The translations under genes and the position numbers were made by a program. The notes under the pieces are model-generated. The model saw only the letters and a list, made by a program, of their open reading frames with translations. It was not told where the DNA came from and made no database searches. From JBLMXQ01 sp050257855 (lineage in GTDB: Bacteria; Acidobacteriota; Vicinamibacteria; Vicinamibacterales; CAVVIG01), in assembly GCA_050257855.1 (NCBI GenBank), contig JBLMXQ010000096.1, forward strand, positions 1-64,000: a DNA stretch of 64,000 nt, written 5' to 3'. Below are positions 46,975-54,800 of this stretch, piece by piece; the first letter of the stretch is position 1, and every line of letters begins with the position of its first letter.

Positions 46975-47421
46975 GTGTTCACCATGCGTCCGATCGGCGT
47001 GGTGCGCAGTCCGTACACGGCGACCGACCAGATTCCCAGGGGCAGGGGCGCGACGCACGACGCGGTCGGCACCCTTGACATCCTTCCGGAGCTCGAGTCC
47101 GGCCTGACCGACATCGACGGGTTCTCGCACCTCTTCATCGTGTGGGTGTTCGATCGCTCGGGGCCTCCCGAGCTCCTCGGCACGCCGCCGACCGACACGC
47201 GGCCGCACGGCGTCTTCGCGACGCGGTCGCCGCGGCGCCCGAACCCGATCGGTCTCACGGTCGTCGAGCTGCTCGGTCGGGACGGCCCACGGCTCCGCGT
47301 GCGCGGCCTCGACATGCTGGACGGCACGCCCATTCTCGACATCAAGCCGTACCTCTCGAGCGTTCCGGCCGAACGGCTGCGGCGCGGGTGGCTCGCCGAG
47401 GCCGAAGGAGACGTGAGATGA
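46975..47421 (+). CDS. trmO: tRNA (t6A37) N6-methyltransferase TrmO
   Basis: 148 residues from a GTG (an in-frame ATG is at 46984). MRPIGVVRSPY, LDGFSHLFIVWVFDRS-like core and HGVFATRSPRRPNPIG are the TsaA/UPF0066 signatures. TrmO methylates the N6-threonylcarbamoyladenosine of tRNA(Thr) with a distinct single-sheet beta-barrel. DDAH is 12 bp upstream and the following DinB-like gene overlaps the stop by 4 bp. Confidence 0.92.
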   Translation: MFTMRPIGVVRSPYTATDQIPRGRGATHDAVGTLDILPELESGLTDIDGFSHLFIVWVFDRSGPPELLGTPPTDTRPHGVFATRSPRRPNPIGLTVVELLGRDGPRLRVRGLDMLDGTPILDIKPYLSSVPAERLRRGWLAEAEGDVR

Positions 47422-47906
47422 CCGGCACGGTCGACGCTACCCGCCTGCTGCTGCGCCACGCCGTCGCGACCGTGGCGTACCGCGGGGGAAAGGCGCTGCG
47501 CGGTGCGCCTCAGGGGTTTGCCGAGTTCCGCGCGCGCGAAGGCACGCGCACGCCCGGGGAAATTCTCGCGCACGTCGGTGACCTGTTCGACTGGGCGCTC
47601 TCGCTGGCACAGGGCGCCGAGGTGTGGCGCGATTCCGCACCCCAGGGCTGGGATGCGGACGTAGCACGCTTCTATACCGCCCTCGGGCGCTTCGACGCGC
47701 GTCTCGGATCCGACGCGGCGCTCGCCTGCGCACCCGAGCGGCTGTTCCAGGGGCCGGTGGCGGACGCGCTGGCACACGTCGGGCAGATTGCGATGCTGCG
47801 GCGGATGGCGGGCGCGCCCGTGCGAGGCGAGAACTACTTCAAGGCGGAAATTCGTGCGGGCCGCGTCGGCCCCGACCAGGCCCCACCGCGCCGCGAGTTC
47901 GATTGA
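47418..47906 (+). CDS. DinB-like protein
   Basis: 162 residues. ATRLLLRHAVATVAYRG, TPGEILAHVGDLFDWALSLA and ADALAHVGQIAMLRRMAGAP fit a DinB-type four-helix bundle with conserved His in LAHVGD and LAHVGQI. The ending GENYFKAEIRAGRVGPDQ is often seen in this subfamily. Metal-dependent, function unknown. It is translationally coupled to trmO (ATGA). Confidence 0.7.
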   Translation: MTGTVDATRLLLRHAVATVAYRGGKALRGAPQGFAEFRAREGTRTPGEILAHVGDLFDWALSLAQGAEVWRDSAPQGWDADVARFYTALGRFDARLGSDAALACAPERLFQGPVADALAHVGQIAMLRRMAGAPVRGENYFKAEIRAGRVGPDQAPPRREFD

Positions 47907-47922
47907 GCCTGCCACCTGCCCG

Positions 47923-47978
47923 ACGTTCGAAAACGTAATCGCCGGTAGAAAAACGAGACGCGGAGCCTCCGAAGAGGC
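47923..47978 (+). promoter_or_regulatory. Candidate structured leader before the HTH gene
   Basis: Two perfect 5-bp hairpins share the tetraloop CGAA: ACGTT/AACGT (47923-47936) and GCCTC/GAGGC (47965-47978). They lie 93-149 nt before the HTH gene in a 165-bp gap. I could not match the region to a riboswitch class that I know. Confidence 0.3.
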
Positions 47979-48071
47979 CCGAAGGAGAGGCGTAAACCCA
48001 ATCCCTGTCGGTGGTTGCCTGCGCCACGGCCGCGGTCACATTTTTGCGAATGCCGCGACCAGAAGCAGTCA

Positions 48072-48533
48072 ATGACCCGCGAAGCCTTTGGTCCGAATCT
48101 GCGCCGGCTGCGGCTGCAGCGCGGCGTGACCCTCGACGAGATCGCGCGGGCGACCAAGGTCCCGCCCGACATGTGGGACGCCTTCGAGCACAACGACATG
48201 CGCCGCTGGCCGTACGGCATCTTCGCCCGCGCCTACGTGCGCGAATACGCCCGGCTGGTCGGCGCCGATCCCCATACGACCGTCGACGAATTCTGCCGGT
48301 GGTTCCCGAACGGTGACCGCCGGCTCGAGTCGGTCGTGCGGGGGCAGGCGGCGATCGTGGGGCATCAGCTCGACTGGGAGGAGGCGCCGCCCGCAGGAGA
48401 GGAACGGCGCTCCGCCAATCGGCCCGCGACGGATCCGTCGCACGAGTCCGGCGTCGCGCAGTGGTGGGCGGCCGCCTCGACCGCGTGCGCCCAGATGTTC
48501 ATCCGCCTGCGCCGCCTTGGCGGACGCGCCTAG
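48072..48533 (+). CDS. RodZ-like helix-turn-helix protein
   Basis: 153 residues. FGPNLRRLRLQRGVTLDEIA, ATKVPPDMWDAFEHNDMRRW and GIFARAYVREYARLVGADP form the HTH_25 domain found at the N-terminus of RodZ and related proteins. The rest (85-153) is a linker with Pro/Glu/Arg and a weakly hydrophobic end; no clear membrane helix or RodZ periplasmic domain is present. It may act as a transcription or scaffold factor. A long leader with hairpins lies upstream. Confidence 0.82.
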   Translation: MTREAFGPNLRRLRLQRGVTLDEIARATKVPPDMWDAFEHNDMRRWPYGIFARAYVREYARLVGADPHTTVDEFCRWFPNGDRRLESVVRGQAAIVGHQLDWEEAPPAGEERRSANRPATDPSHESGVAQWWAAASTACAQMFIRLRRLGGRA

Positions 48534-48560
48534 CGACTGCTCGATGCCCGTGCGCGCGCT

Positions 48561-51218
48561 CTACTCGGCCTGAAGCGCACGCGTCGGATCGACCGACGCG
48601 GCGCGCCGGGCAGGAATGGCGCTCGCCGCCAGGCCGACCAGGAGCAGCACACCGAGGACAATGGTCATTGTCACGGGATCGACGCGGCTGACGCCGAAAA
48701 GCTGGCTCGAGATCGCGCGACTCGCTGCCAGCGCCGCGGCCACGCCGACGATCGCGCCGAGCGTCAGGGGGATCAATGCCTGGCCGACGACGAGCCCGAT
48801 GACGTCCGCTGGCGTCGCGCCGAGGGCGAGCCGGACGCCGATCTCCTGCGTCCGCTGGCTCACGAAGTAGCCCATGACGCCGTAGACCCCCGAGGCGGCC
48901 AGGAGCAGGCCCACCATCCCGAGGAGCGTCAGGAGCGCCGTGTCGAACCGCGACGTCGCCAACGTTCCCGCAAGCCGCTGGTCCATCGGCAGCAGATCGA
49001 AGAGGGCCAGATCGGGATCGACCCGGGCCAGCGCGCCGCGGGCGGGCTCGGCGAGCGCCGCGGGATCGCCGCCGGTCCGCGCCACGACGTAGAACGTGCG
49101 ATACCACGACCACGCCGCTCTGGGCGCCTGCCGAACCGGCAGATAGAACTCCGGCTGCGGCGGCACGGCCGGTCCCATCGATCGCACGTCGCCCGCGACG
49201 CCGACGATCGTCTTGTAGGCGTCCGGGCCCGGCTCGCAGCACCCGATCCGCTTCCCAATCGGATCCTGCCCGGGGAAGGCGCGAGCCGCCAGCGCCTGGC
49301 TGACAATCATCACCTTCTGTCCGCCCGCGCGGTCGCGATCGTCGAACGCGCGCCCCTTCACGATCGGAATCCGCATCACGGCGAAGAAGCCGGGCGTCGT
49401 GACACGCAGCCGGCTCGGAATCAGGTTTTCCGGCGCGAGTGGCACGCCCCCAGGCAAGAGCCCGTTCTGGCCGCCGCCGGGCCCCATCGCCGCATATGAG
49501 CTGACGGCTGCAGCCGTCACGCCGTTGAGCGCCGCCATCTCCGTCTCGATGCGCGTGAGCGCGCCGACTACGCGCGCCGGGTCGGAATACGACGCTTCCG
49601 GCAGGGTGAATCGCGCGGTGAACACGCCGTGCGGGTCGATGCCGGTGTTCACGCGGTCGAGCGCGATGGCGCTGCGGATCAGGAGCCCCGCGCCGAAGAG
49701 CAACAGCAGCGACAGCGCGACCTCGGCGACGACCAGCCCCGCCCGCAGCCGATCGCGCACGCCACCGCTCGTCGCGCCGCGACCGCCGTCACGCAGCCCG
49801 CGCTGCACGTCGGTGCGCGACGCCTGCAGCGCCGGAGCGAGCCCGAACAGCGCGCTGCTGACGAGGCCGATCATCACCGCGAAGCCGAGGACCGCGGCGT
49901 TCAGACCGGCCTGCTCGAGCCGCGGCACATCCGCCGGGCCGAGGGGCACGACGAGCGCGAGGCCCCACCACGCGAGCAGCACGCCTGTCGCCGCCGCCGC
50001 CGTGCCCAGCACGAGGCTTTCGGTCAGCAACTGACGGACGAGCCGCCACTGGCCCGCGCCGAGCGCCGTCCGCACCGCAATCTCGCGGCCGCGCGCCGCG
50101 CCGCGCGCCAGCAGCAGATTGGCGACATTCGCGCACGCGATCAGCAGGACCAGGCCGACCGCGGCAAGCAGGACGAGCAGGCGCGTGCGGTAGTCGCCGA
50201 CGAACTGCTGTGCGAACGGCATCAACCCGAACGAGAGCCCGCCGTCGTTCTTTGGGTCGGTCTTTCGCAGCCGGGCCGCCACGGCGTCGAGCTCGGCCTG
50301 CGCCTGCTCGATGGTCGCGCCGCGCTTCAGGCGGCCGAAGACGGTCAGGTAGTGATCGTCGTGCGCGACTTCCTGCGCCGGGGTGAACGCAATCGGCACC
50401 CAGAGCCGCTCGCTGTCGCGCGTCAGGTCGAACGACGCCGGCATCACGCCGACGATTGTGTACGGCACGCCGTTCATCCGGATGCGCTCGCCGACGGCCG
50501 AAGCGCGCCCGCCGAAACGGTCCGACCACAGCCGGTGGCTCAGGACGACGACGCCGCCGGCGCCGGGCCGGTCCTCCTCCTCGTGAAACGTCCGTCCGAT
50601 GGCCGGACGGCTGCCCATGACATCGAAGAATGCGGCCGAGACGCGCGCGCCGACGACGCGCTCGGGCGTCGCGCCGTCCGTCAGGTTGAAATTGGCGTAC
50701 TGAACCGCGGCGAGCCCTTCGAACGTGGTCGTGCCGGCGCGGGCGTCCTCGAAGTTGCCGACCGACACGTCGGACAAGTCGTGCTGAAACGACGTCTCGC
50801 CGACGACGAGCAGCCGCGACGGATCCCTGAGCGGCAGCGGCTGGAGCACCACGGCGTACACCACGCTGAAGATGGCCGTCGTGGCGCCGATGCCAAGCGC
50901 GAGCGTCAGGATCGCGACGGCCGCGAAGCCCGGATTCTTCGTCATCTGGCGGGCGGCGAACGCGAGGTCCTGGCGGAGCTCGCTGACATAAGTGGCGCGT
51001 CGCATGTGGCGGTCCCGTCCTTTCCCGAGCTCGCGGCAGGTCTCGCGCAGCCGTGCCAGGTTGCCGAGCCGTCGCTCCGCCTCGCGGCGCGCGGCGGCCG
51101 GGTCCATCCCGCGCTCGACGAGATCGCGCGTCCGCATCTCGAGGTGGAAGGCGAGCTCCTCGTCCACCTCCTGGTCGAGCCGCGGTTTCCACGGCCAGTG
51201 CGAGAAACGAGAGCTCAT
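48561..51218 (-). CDS. ADOP-family MacB/FtsX-like permease with prefix domain
   Basis: 885 residues. The first 75 residues are the ADOP prefix domain (RLDQEVDEELAFHLEMRTRD and MDPAAARREAERRLGN). Then come the N-terminal membrane helix (VAILTLALGIGATTAIFSVV), a MacB periplasmic part, and two FtsX-like units (LLIACANVANLLLARGAARG; IGVRLALGATPADVIGLVVG). There is no ATPase. The PadR regulator gene overlaps its start by 4 bp, the standard ADOP operon form, so PadR ligand or stress probably decides its expression. Confidence 0.93.
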   Translation of the reverse strand: MSSRFSHWPWKPRLDQEVDEELAFHLEMRTRDLVERGMDPAAARREAERRLGNLARLRETCRELGKGRDRHMRRATYVSELRQDLAFAARQMTKNPGFAAVAILTLALGIGATTAIFSVVYAVVLQPLPLRDPSRLLVVGETSFQHDLSDVSVGNFEDARAGTTTFEGLAAVQYANFNLTDGATPERVVGARVSAAFFDVMGSRPAIGRTFHEEEDRPGAGGVVVLSHRLWSDRFGGRASAVGERIRMNGVPYTIVGVMPASFDLTRDSERLWVPIAFTPAQEVAHDDHYLTVFGRLKRGATIEQAQAELDAVAARLRKTDPKNDGGLSFGLMPFAQQFVGDYRTRLLVLLAAVGLVLLIACANVANLLLARGAARGREIAVRTALGAGQWRLVRQLLTESLVLGTAAAATGVLLAWWGLALVVPLGPADVPRLEQAGLNAAVLGFAVMIGLVSSALFGLAPALQASRTDVQRGLRDGGRGATSGGVRDRLRAGLVVAEVALSLLLLFGAGLLIRSAIALDRVNTGIDPHGVFTARFTLPEASYSDPARVVGALTRIETEMAALNGVTAAAVSSYAAMGPGGGQNGLLPGGVPLAPENLIPSRLRVTTPGFFAVMRIPIVKGRAFDDRDRAGGQKVMIVSQALAARAFPGQDPIGKRIGCCEPGPDAYKTIVGVAGDVRSMGPAVPPQPEFYLPVRQAPRAAWSWYRTFYVVARTGGDPAALAEPARGALARVDPDLALFDLLPMDQRLAGTLATSRFDTALLTLLGMVGLLLAASGVYGVMGYFVSQRTQEIGVRLALGATPADVIGLVVGQALIPLTLGAIVGVAAALAASRAISSQLFGVSRVDPVTMTIVLGVLLLVGLAASAIPARRAASVDPTRALQAE

Positions 51219-51547
51219 GGGGTCAACAGCACCCGCGAGATGGCCGCGGCAAAGCGCTGCCATTCGGCAGTCTGCGCGCCGAGGTGGCGGCGTCCGCTGG
51301 CCGTGAGGCGGTAGAACTTCGCCCGTCGTCCGAGCTCCGACATGCCCCACTCCGCCTCGAGCAGGCCCCGACGCTCGAGCCGGTACAACGCCGGATAGAG
51401 CGATCCCTCCTCGACTTCGACGACGCCCTCGGTGGCTTCCTCGATGGCGCGGGCAATCGCGTAGCCGTGGCGGCGGCCGCCAGTGAGCGTCTTCAGGATG
51501 AGGGCGTCGAGCGTCCCGTGGAGGAGCTCTGGAGCAGCGTCGGTCAT
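51215..51547 (-). CDS. PadR family transcriptional regulator
   Basis: 110 residues. ELLHGTLDALILKTLTGGRR, HGYAIARAIEEATEGVVEVE and EGSLYPALYRLERRGLLEAE are the winged-helix of PadR; the LGRRAKFYRLTASGRRHL wing follows. Its C-terminus is short, as in the small PadR-s1 group. The gene leads the ADOP permease, with 4-bp overlap, and should control it. A 19-bp imperfect palindrome lies right before its start codon. Confidence 0.93.
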   Translation of the reverse strand: MTDAAPELLHGTLDALILKTLTGGRRHGYAIARAIEEATEGVVEVEEGSLYPALYRLERRGLLEAEWGMSELGRRAKFYRLTASGRRHLGAQTAEWQRFAAAISRVLLTP

Positions 51548-51548
51548 A

Positions 51549-51567
51549 TACCTAGATTATCAAGGTA
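51549..51567. promoter_or_regulatory. Palindromic operator in front of padR
   Basis: TACCTAGATTATCAAGGTA has 5-bp arms TACCT and AGGTA plus inner GAT/ATC symmetry. It ends 1 bp before the PadR start codon and contains a GATAAT hexamer on the minus strand, 8 nt from the ATG, so regulator binding here would block transcription. Self-control by PadR is inferred. Confidence 0.6.
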
Positions 51568-51642
51568 ATAACCTTGGACGGTAGCAGCATCGAAATAGTT
51601 CACCGAGACGCTCGGTCGTGAGGAATTACCGGGAGGGTGGGG

Positions 51643-51710
51643 AAGGGGTGAAGTAGTGGGTGAAGGGGTGAAGGGGTGAAGGGGTGAAGGGGTGATTGCA
51701 CCCCTTCACC
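51643..51710. repeat. Tandem AGGGGTGA repeats with terminal hairpin
   Basis: Eight-base units of the form GGGGTGAA run from about 51646 to 51694. The last 12 bases GGTGAAGGGGTG (51683-51694) pair perfectly with CACCCCTTCACC (51699-51710), loop ATTG. Position is just beyond the stop of the zinc-ribbon gene on the minus strand, so it may end that transcript. Confidence 0.8.
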
Positions 51711-51725
51711 ACTTCACCACATCCA

Positions 51726-52139
51726 CTATTCGACGTAACTGTAGCCGCAGTTCTCGCAGGTCCACGTGCGGCCCTGGCGGTACATGTTGAATCCGCACTG
51801 CGGGCACGTCCGGTACTCGCGCCCCTGGGCGTCGATCTTGGTCTCGCTGTTCGGATCGCTCTGACCCGAGTTGTCCGAACCCGTGTCGTACGGATCCTTG
51901 TAGGGGTCGTCCTTCTTGTCGTCTTTCTTCTGATCGTCCTTCTTCTGGTCGCCCTTCTTCTGGTCGCCCTTCTTCTGGTCGTCCTTCTTCTGGTCGCCCG
52001 ACTGCTGCGACTCCTGTGCGAAGGCGACGATCGGCGACGCGGCGGCGCCCACGACAGCGGCCGCAATCAACCCCGAGCCGCGAAGAAAGCTGCGGCGGTC
52101 CAGCGTCCGTTCCAGCTTCTTCAGGATCTCTTCGTTCAT
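51726..52139 (-). CDS. Tat-exported zinc-ribbon protein with Lys/Asp repeat
   Basis: 137 residues. RRSFLRGSGLIAAAVVGAAA is a twin-arginine signal peptide. Residues 49-77 are five QKK(D/G)D units, a highly charged flexible linker encoded by 15-bp tandem DNA repeats. The C-terminus is a zinc ribbon with C112, C115, C128 and C131 (CPQCGFNMY and CENCGYSYVE). Export by Tat fits a domain that folds with zinc before transport. I know no matching family with this combination; function unknown. Confidence 0.75.
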   Translation of the reverse strand: MNEEILKKLERTLDRRSFLRGSGLIAAAVVGAAASPIVAFAQESQQSGDQKKDDQKKGDQKKGDQKKDDQKKDDKKDDPYKDPYDTGSDNSGQSDPNSETKIDAQGREYRTCPQCGFNMYRQGRTWTCENCGYSYVE

Positions 52140-52176
52140 GCTCGGATCTGCCTCCGGGTATGAAGAACCCTCCGCC

Positions 52177-52198
52177 GCCGGGGCGAACGCGCCCCGGC
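52177..52198 (-). promoter_or_regulatory. Leader hairpin and -10 of the zinc-ribbon gene
   Basis: A 9-bp perfect stem, GCCGGGGCG with CGCCCCGGC, lies in the 5' leader about 38 nt before the start codon. A TATACT -10-like hexamer (minus strand, 52210-52215) precedes it, so the hairpin would be near the 5' end of the mRNA. Confidence 0.35.
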
Positions 52199-52283
52199 GC
52201 CCTCAGGCGAGTATAGGACCGGATTGCCCGGAATCCGGACCAGAATTGTCGCCGTCTGGTAATTTTTTGTCTCGAACCTCCAG

Positions 52284-52967
52284 CTAGCCGACGAACTTGT
52301 ACCCCGCGCCGTGGACGGTCAGGATGTGCTCGGGCTCGTGCGGGCTCGGCTCGATCTTTTGCCGTAGTTTCGCCACGAAGTTGTCGATCGTGCGCGTCGT
52401 CGGCGACTCCTCGTACCCCCAGACCTGGTTGAGGATCTGCTCGCGCGTGACGACCTCACCCGTATGGGCGACGAGGTACCGCAGCAGGTCGAACTCGCGC
52501 GCCGTGAAGTCGATGCGCTGGCCGCCGCGGTGCGCCTGGTGCGTCCGGAAGTCGATCTCGATGTCGCCGATGCGGCACGTCTCGAGGCCGGATGGCCGGC
52601 CGCCGGCGCGGCGCAGCACCGCCCGGACCCGCGCGAGGAGTTCGGTGATGCTGAACGGCTTCGTCACGTAGTCGTCGGCGCCGAGCTCGAGCCCCAGCAC
52701 CTTTTCGGTTTCCTGTGATCGGGCGGTCAGCATCACGACCGGCGTCGGGTTGGCGCGCGCGCGGAGCTCGCGGCAGACCTCGAAGCCGTTCTTGCGGGGG
52801 AGCGTCACGTCGAGGACGACGAGGTCCGGAGCGGTGGAGATGGCCTTGGCGAGTCCGTCCTCGCCGTCCGACGCCGTGACGACCTCGTAGCCTTCGAGCT
52901 CGAGGTTGTCACGCAGACCGAGCAACATCTGCGGCTCGTCCTCGATCACCAGTATTCGTTTGGTCAC
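52284..52967 (-). CDS. OmpR-family response regulator
   Basis: 227 residues. Receiver: ILVIEDEPQMLL with acidic pocket, the phosphoacceptor D53 in LVVLDVTLPRKNG, T in VVMLTARSQE and K in YVTKPF. The winged-helix output domain follows (EFDLLRYLVAHTGEVVTREQ, TIDNFVAKLRQKIE, LTVHGAGYKFVG). Together with the histidine kinase upstream (59-bp overlap) it is a two-component system; targets unknown, although genes nearby are mainly exported or envelope proteins. Confidence 0.95.
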   Translation of the reverse strand: MTKRILVIEDEPQMLLGLRDNLELEGYEVVTASDGEDGLAKAISTAPDLVVLDVTLPRKNGFEVCRELRARANPTPVVMLTARSQETEKVLGLELGADDYVTKPFSITELLARVRAVLRRAGGRPSGLETCRIGDIEIDFRTHQAHRGGQRIDFTAREFDLLRYLVAHTGEVVTREQILNQVWGYEESPTTRTIDNFVAKLRQKIEPSPHEPEHILTVHGAGYKFVG

Positions 52968-54705
52968 CGTGTGCCTCTGCGTAGAGCGGGAAGTGGAGCG
53001 TGAAGGTGCTGCCCCGGCCCGGCTCGCTGTCCACGCCCACGAACCCGTTGTGCGCGCGCATGATGTGGTCCACGATCGCCAGGCCGAGCCCGGTGCCCTG
53101 CGGGCCCGATCCGGCGTCGTGCTGAATCCGGTAGAACTTGCGGAAGATCTTGCGCTGGAACCGCGGCGGAATGCCGACGCCGTGGTCGGTCACGCGGACG
53201 CGGCCGAAGCCGTCGAGCGCGTCCACTTCGACCCGGATCTCGCGGTGCTCCGGCGAGTACTTCATCGCGTTCGACAGCAGGTTCTCGAGCGCCTGCTCGG
53301 CGGCTTCGGGGTCGATGAGCACCGGCGGCACGTTCGGCGCGACGTGCGATGTGACCGTGAACTGGTTCTGGCGGAACTGGCTCGCGAGCGAGTCGAGCAC
53401 GCGGCTCGTCATCTGCGCGAGGTCGGTCGGCTCGGCCTTGTACTTCCGCAGCCCCGCCTCGATCCGCGAGAAATCGAGGATGTTGTTGATGAGGCGCGTC
53501 AGTTTGCGCGCCTCGCTGTTGATGATGCGGTAGTACTCCTGCGCCCGGTCGGTGTTCTTCAGCCGCCCGAGCTCCAGCGTCTCCGCGAACAGCTGGATGA
53601 GCGCGAGCGGCGTCTTCAGGTCGTGCGAGACGCTCGAGACGAAATTCGACTTCATCTCCGCCACGCGCACCTCGCGCGCGGCGGCGCGCGCGACGAAGAA
53701 CACGCCGAGCGCCATGACGCCGGCGAGCACGGCCATCATCGCCCGCTGCGGGCGCGCGCGGGCTTCGATGATCTGGGTGATGCTCTGCCCGCCGTAGCCG
53801 ACGCGCAGCCGCCAGACTTCCGGTCGGACGCTGACGCCCTCGCGCCGCACGTCGTAGGGCGCGGCGTACTCGATCAGCTCCTTGTCGAAGAACACCAGCG
53901 GGAAGGAGCGCTCGTCCACGTACGGCATCGCCGCCGAGGCGCCCCGCGGGAACAGCACGTGCGACTGGTCGTCCAGGACGGACGCCACGAGCGGCGGGAA
54001 GCCGGTCGGCGTCTGCCAGGCCTGCAGCTTCGTGCGCAGCAGGTCCGGGAAGTACCGGTGCCGCAGCTGCTCGGCGTCGACGGCGAAGGCGACGAAGCTC
54101 GTGAGCCGGTCGCGCGCCGGGAACACGAACCGCAGCTGCGCCTGGACGTAGGCGCGCCGCCCGTCGATGTTCATCTCGAAGGCGACGATGGCCCGTTTGC
54201 GGGGCGCGAAGTCACGGATGTTGGTCAGGAGCGCATCGGCCTCGGGCCGCCCCGTATACAGCCCGCGGTGCTCCCGGTCCATGACGAGCAGTTCGTCGCG
54301 GTGCACGTCGGTCGCGTCCGACCAGACGTAGAAACGGCTCACGAACCCGCTCCGGTCCAGCGAGTCCTCGAACGCGCGCTCGATGAACGGCAGGTTGAGC
54401 GGCTCGGTCTGCGCCTGCGTAATCCGCAGCAGCGTCTCGATGTGCGGCGCCTTGAGCGCGTCCTCGATGCTCTTGGTCAGGCCGTCGGCCGACTCCTGAC
54501 TGAGCTGGCGCAGCACGAGCGCGGAGGATCGTCCGAGGTTCGAGAGCGATCGGAACTGGAAGTAGAAGAGGACGGCCACCGGGATCGCGACGGCGACCGC
54601 CAGGGCGGCAGCCAGACGCAGGCTGCGGTCGCGCATCAGCTGCCCGACGGCCGATGGGCCGACCACCCGTCCCCCGGGCGCACGAGACGATCCCTGCGTG
54701 TCCAT
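52909..54705 (-). CDS. Sensor histidine kinase
   Basis: 598 residues. Membrane helices at about 31-49 and 322-340 enclose a 270-residue sensor domain outside the membrane, which I do not recognise. The HisKA box is SSVSHDLKTPLAL with H361, followed by the ATPase domain: ENLLSNAMKYSP (N box), DHGVGIPP (G1) and GPQGTGLGLAIV (G2). It precedes and overlaps the response regulator gene by 59 bp. Ligand not visible. Confidence 0.93.
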   Translation of the reverse strand: MDTQGSSRAPGGRVVGPSAVGQLMRDRSLRLAAALAVAVAIPVAVLFYFQFRSLSNLGRSSALVLRQLSQESADGLTKSIEDALKAPHIETLLRITQAQTEPLNLPFIERAFEDSLDRSGFVSRFYVWSDATDVHRDELLVMDREHRGLYTGRPEADALLTNIRDFAPRKRAIVAFEMNIDGRRAYVQAQLRFVFPARDRLTSFVAFAVDAEQLRHRYFPDLLRTKLQAWQTPTGFPPLVASVLDDQSHVLFPRGASAAMPYVDERSFPLVFFDKELIEYAAPYDVRREGVSVRPEVWRLRVGYGGQSITQIIEARARPQRAMMAVLAGVMALGVFFVARAAAREVRVAEMKSNFVSSVSHDLKTPLALIQLFAETLELGRLKNTDRAQEYYRIINSEARKLTRLINNILDFSRIEAGLRKYKAEPTDLAQMTSRVLDSLASQFRQNQFTVTSHVAPNVPPVLIDPEAAEQALENLLSNAMKYSPEHREIRVEVDALDGFGRVRVTDHGVGIPPRFQRKIFRKFYRIQHDAGSGPQGTGLGLAIVDHIMRAHNGFVGVDSEPGRGSTFTLHFPLYAEAHGDQTNTGDRGRAADVARSA

Positions 54706-54800
54706 GCGTGCTCCTGAAACGTCGCGGCGGGGCGGCCCGGGCCTGCCTGCGGCCGGCCGCGGCGCGGCAGGGCCCCACAGCGAGGCGCGTCACAAGCTTA

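Noticed and set aside
47907..48071. Known riboswitch (GEMM/c-di-GMP, glycine, c-di-AMP) before the HTH gene
   Set aside because: Some short segments look alike, but the conserved core of each class could not be placed in order; only a structured leader is claimed.
51909..52004. 15-bp tandem repeats as a CRISPR or intergenic satellite
   Set aside because: They are in frame inside the zinc-ribbon gene and encode its QKK(D/G)D stalk.
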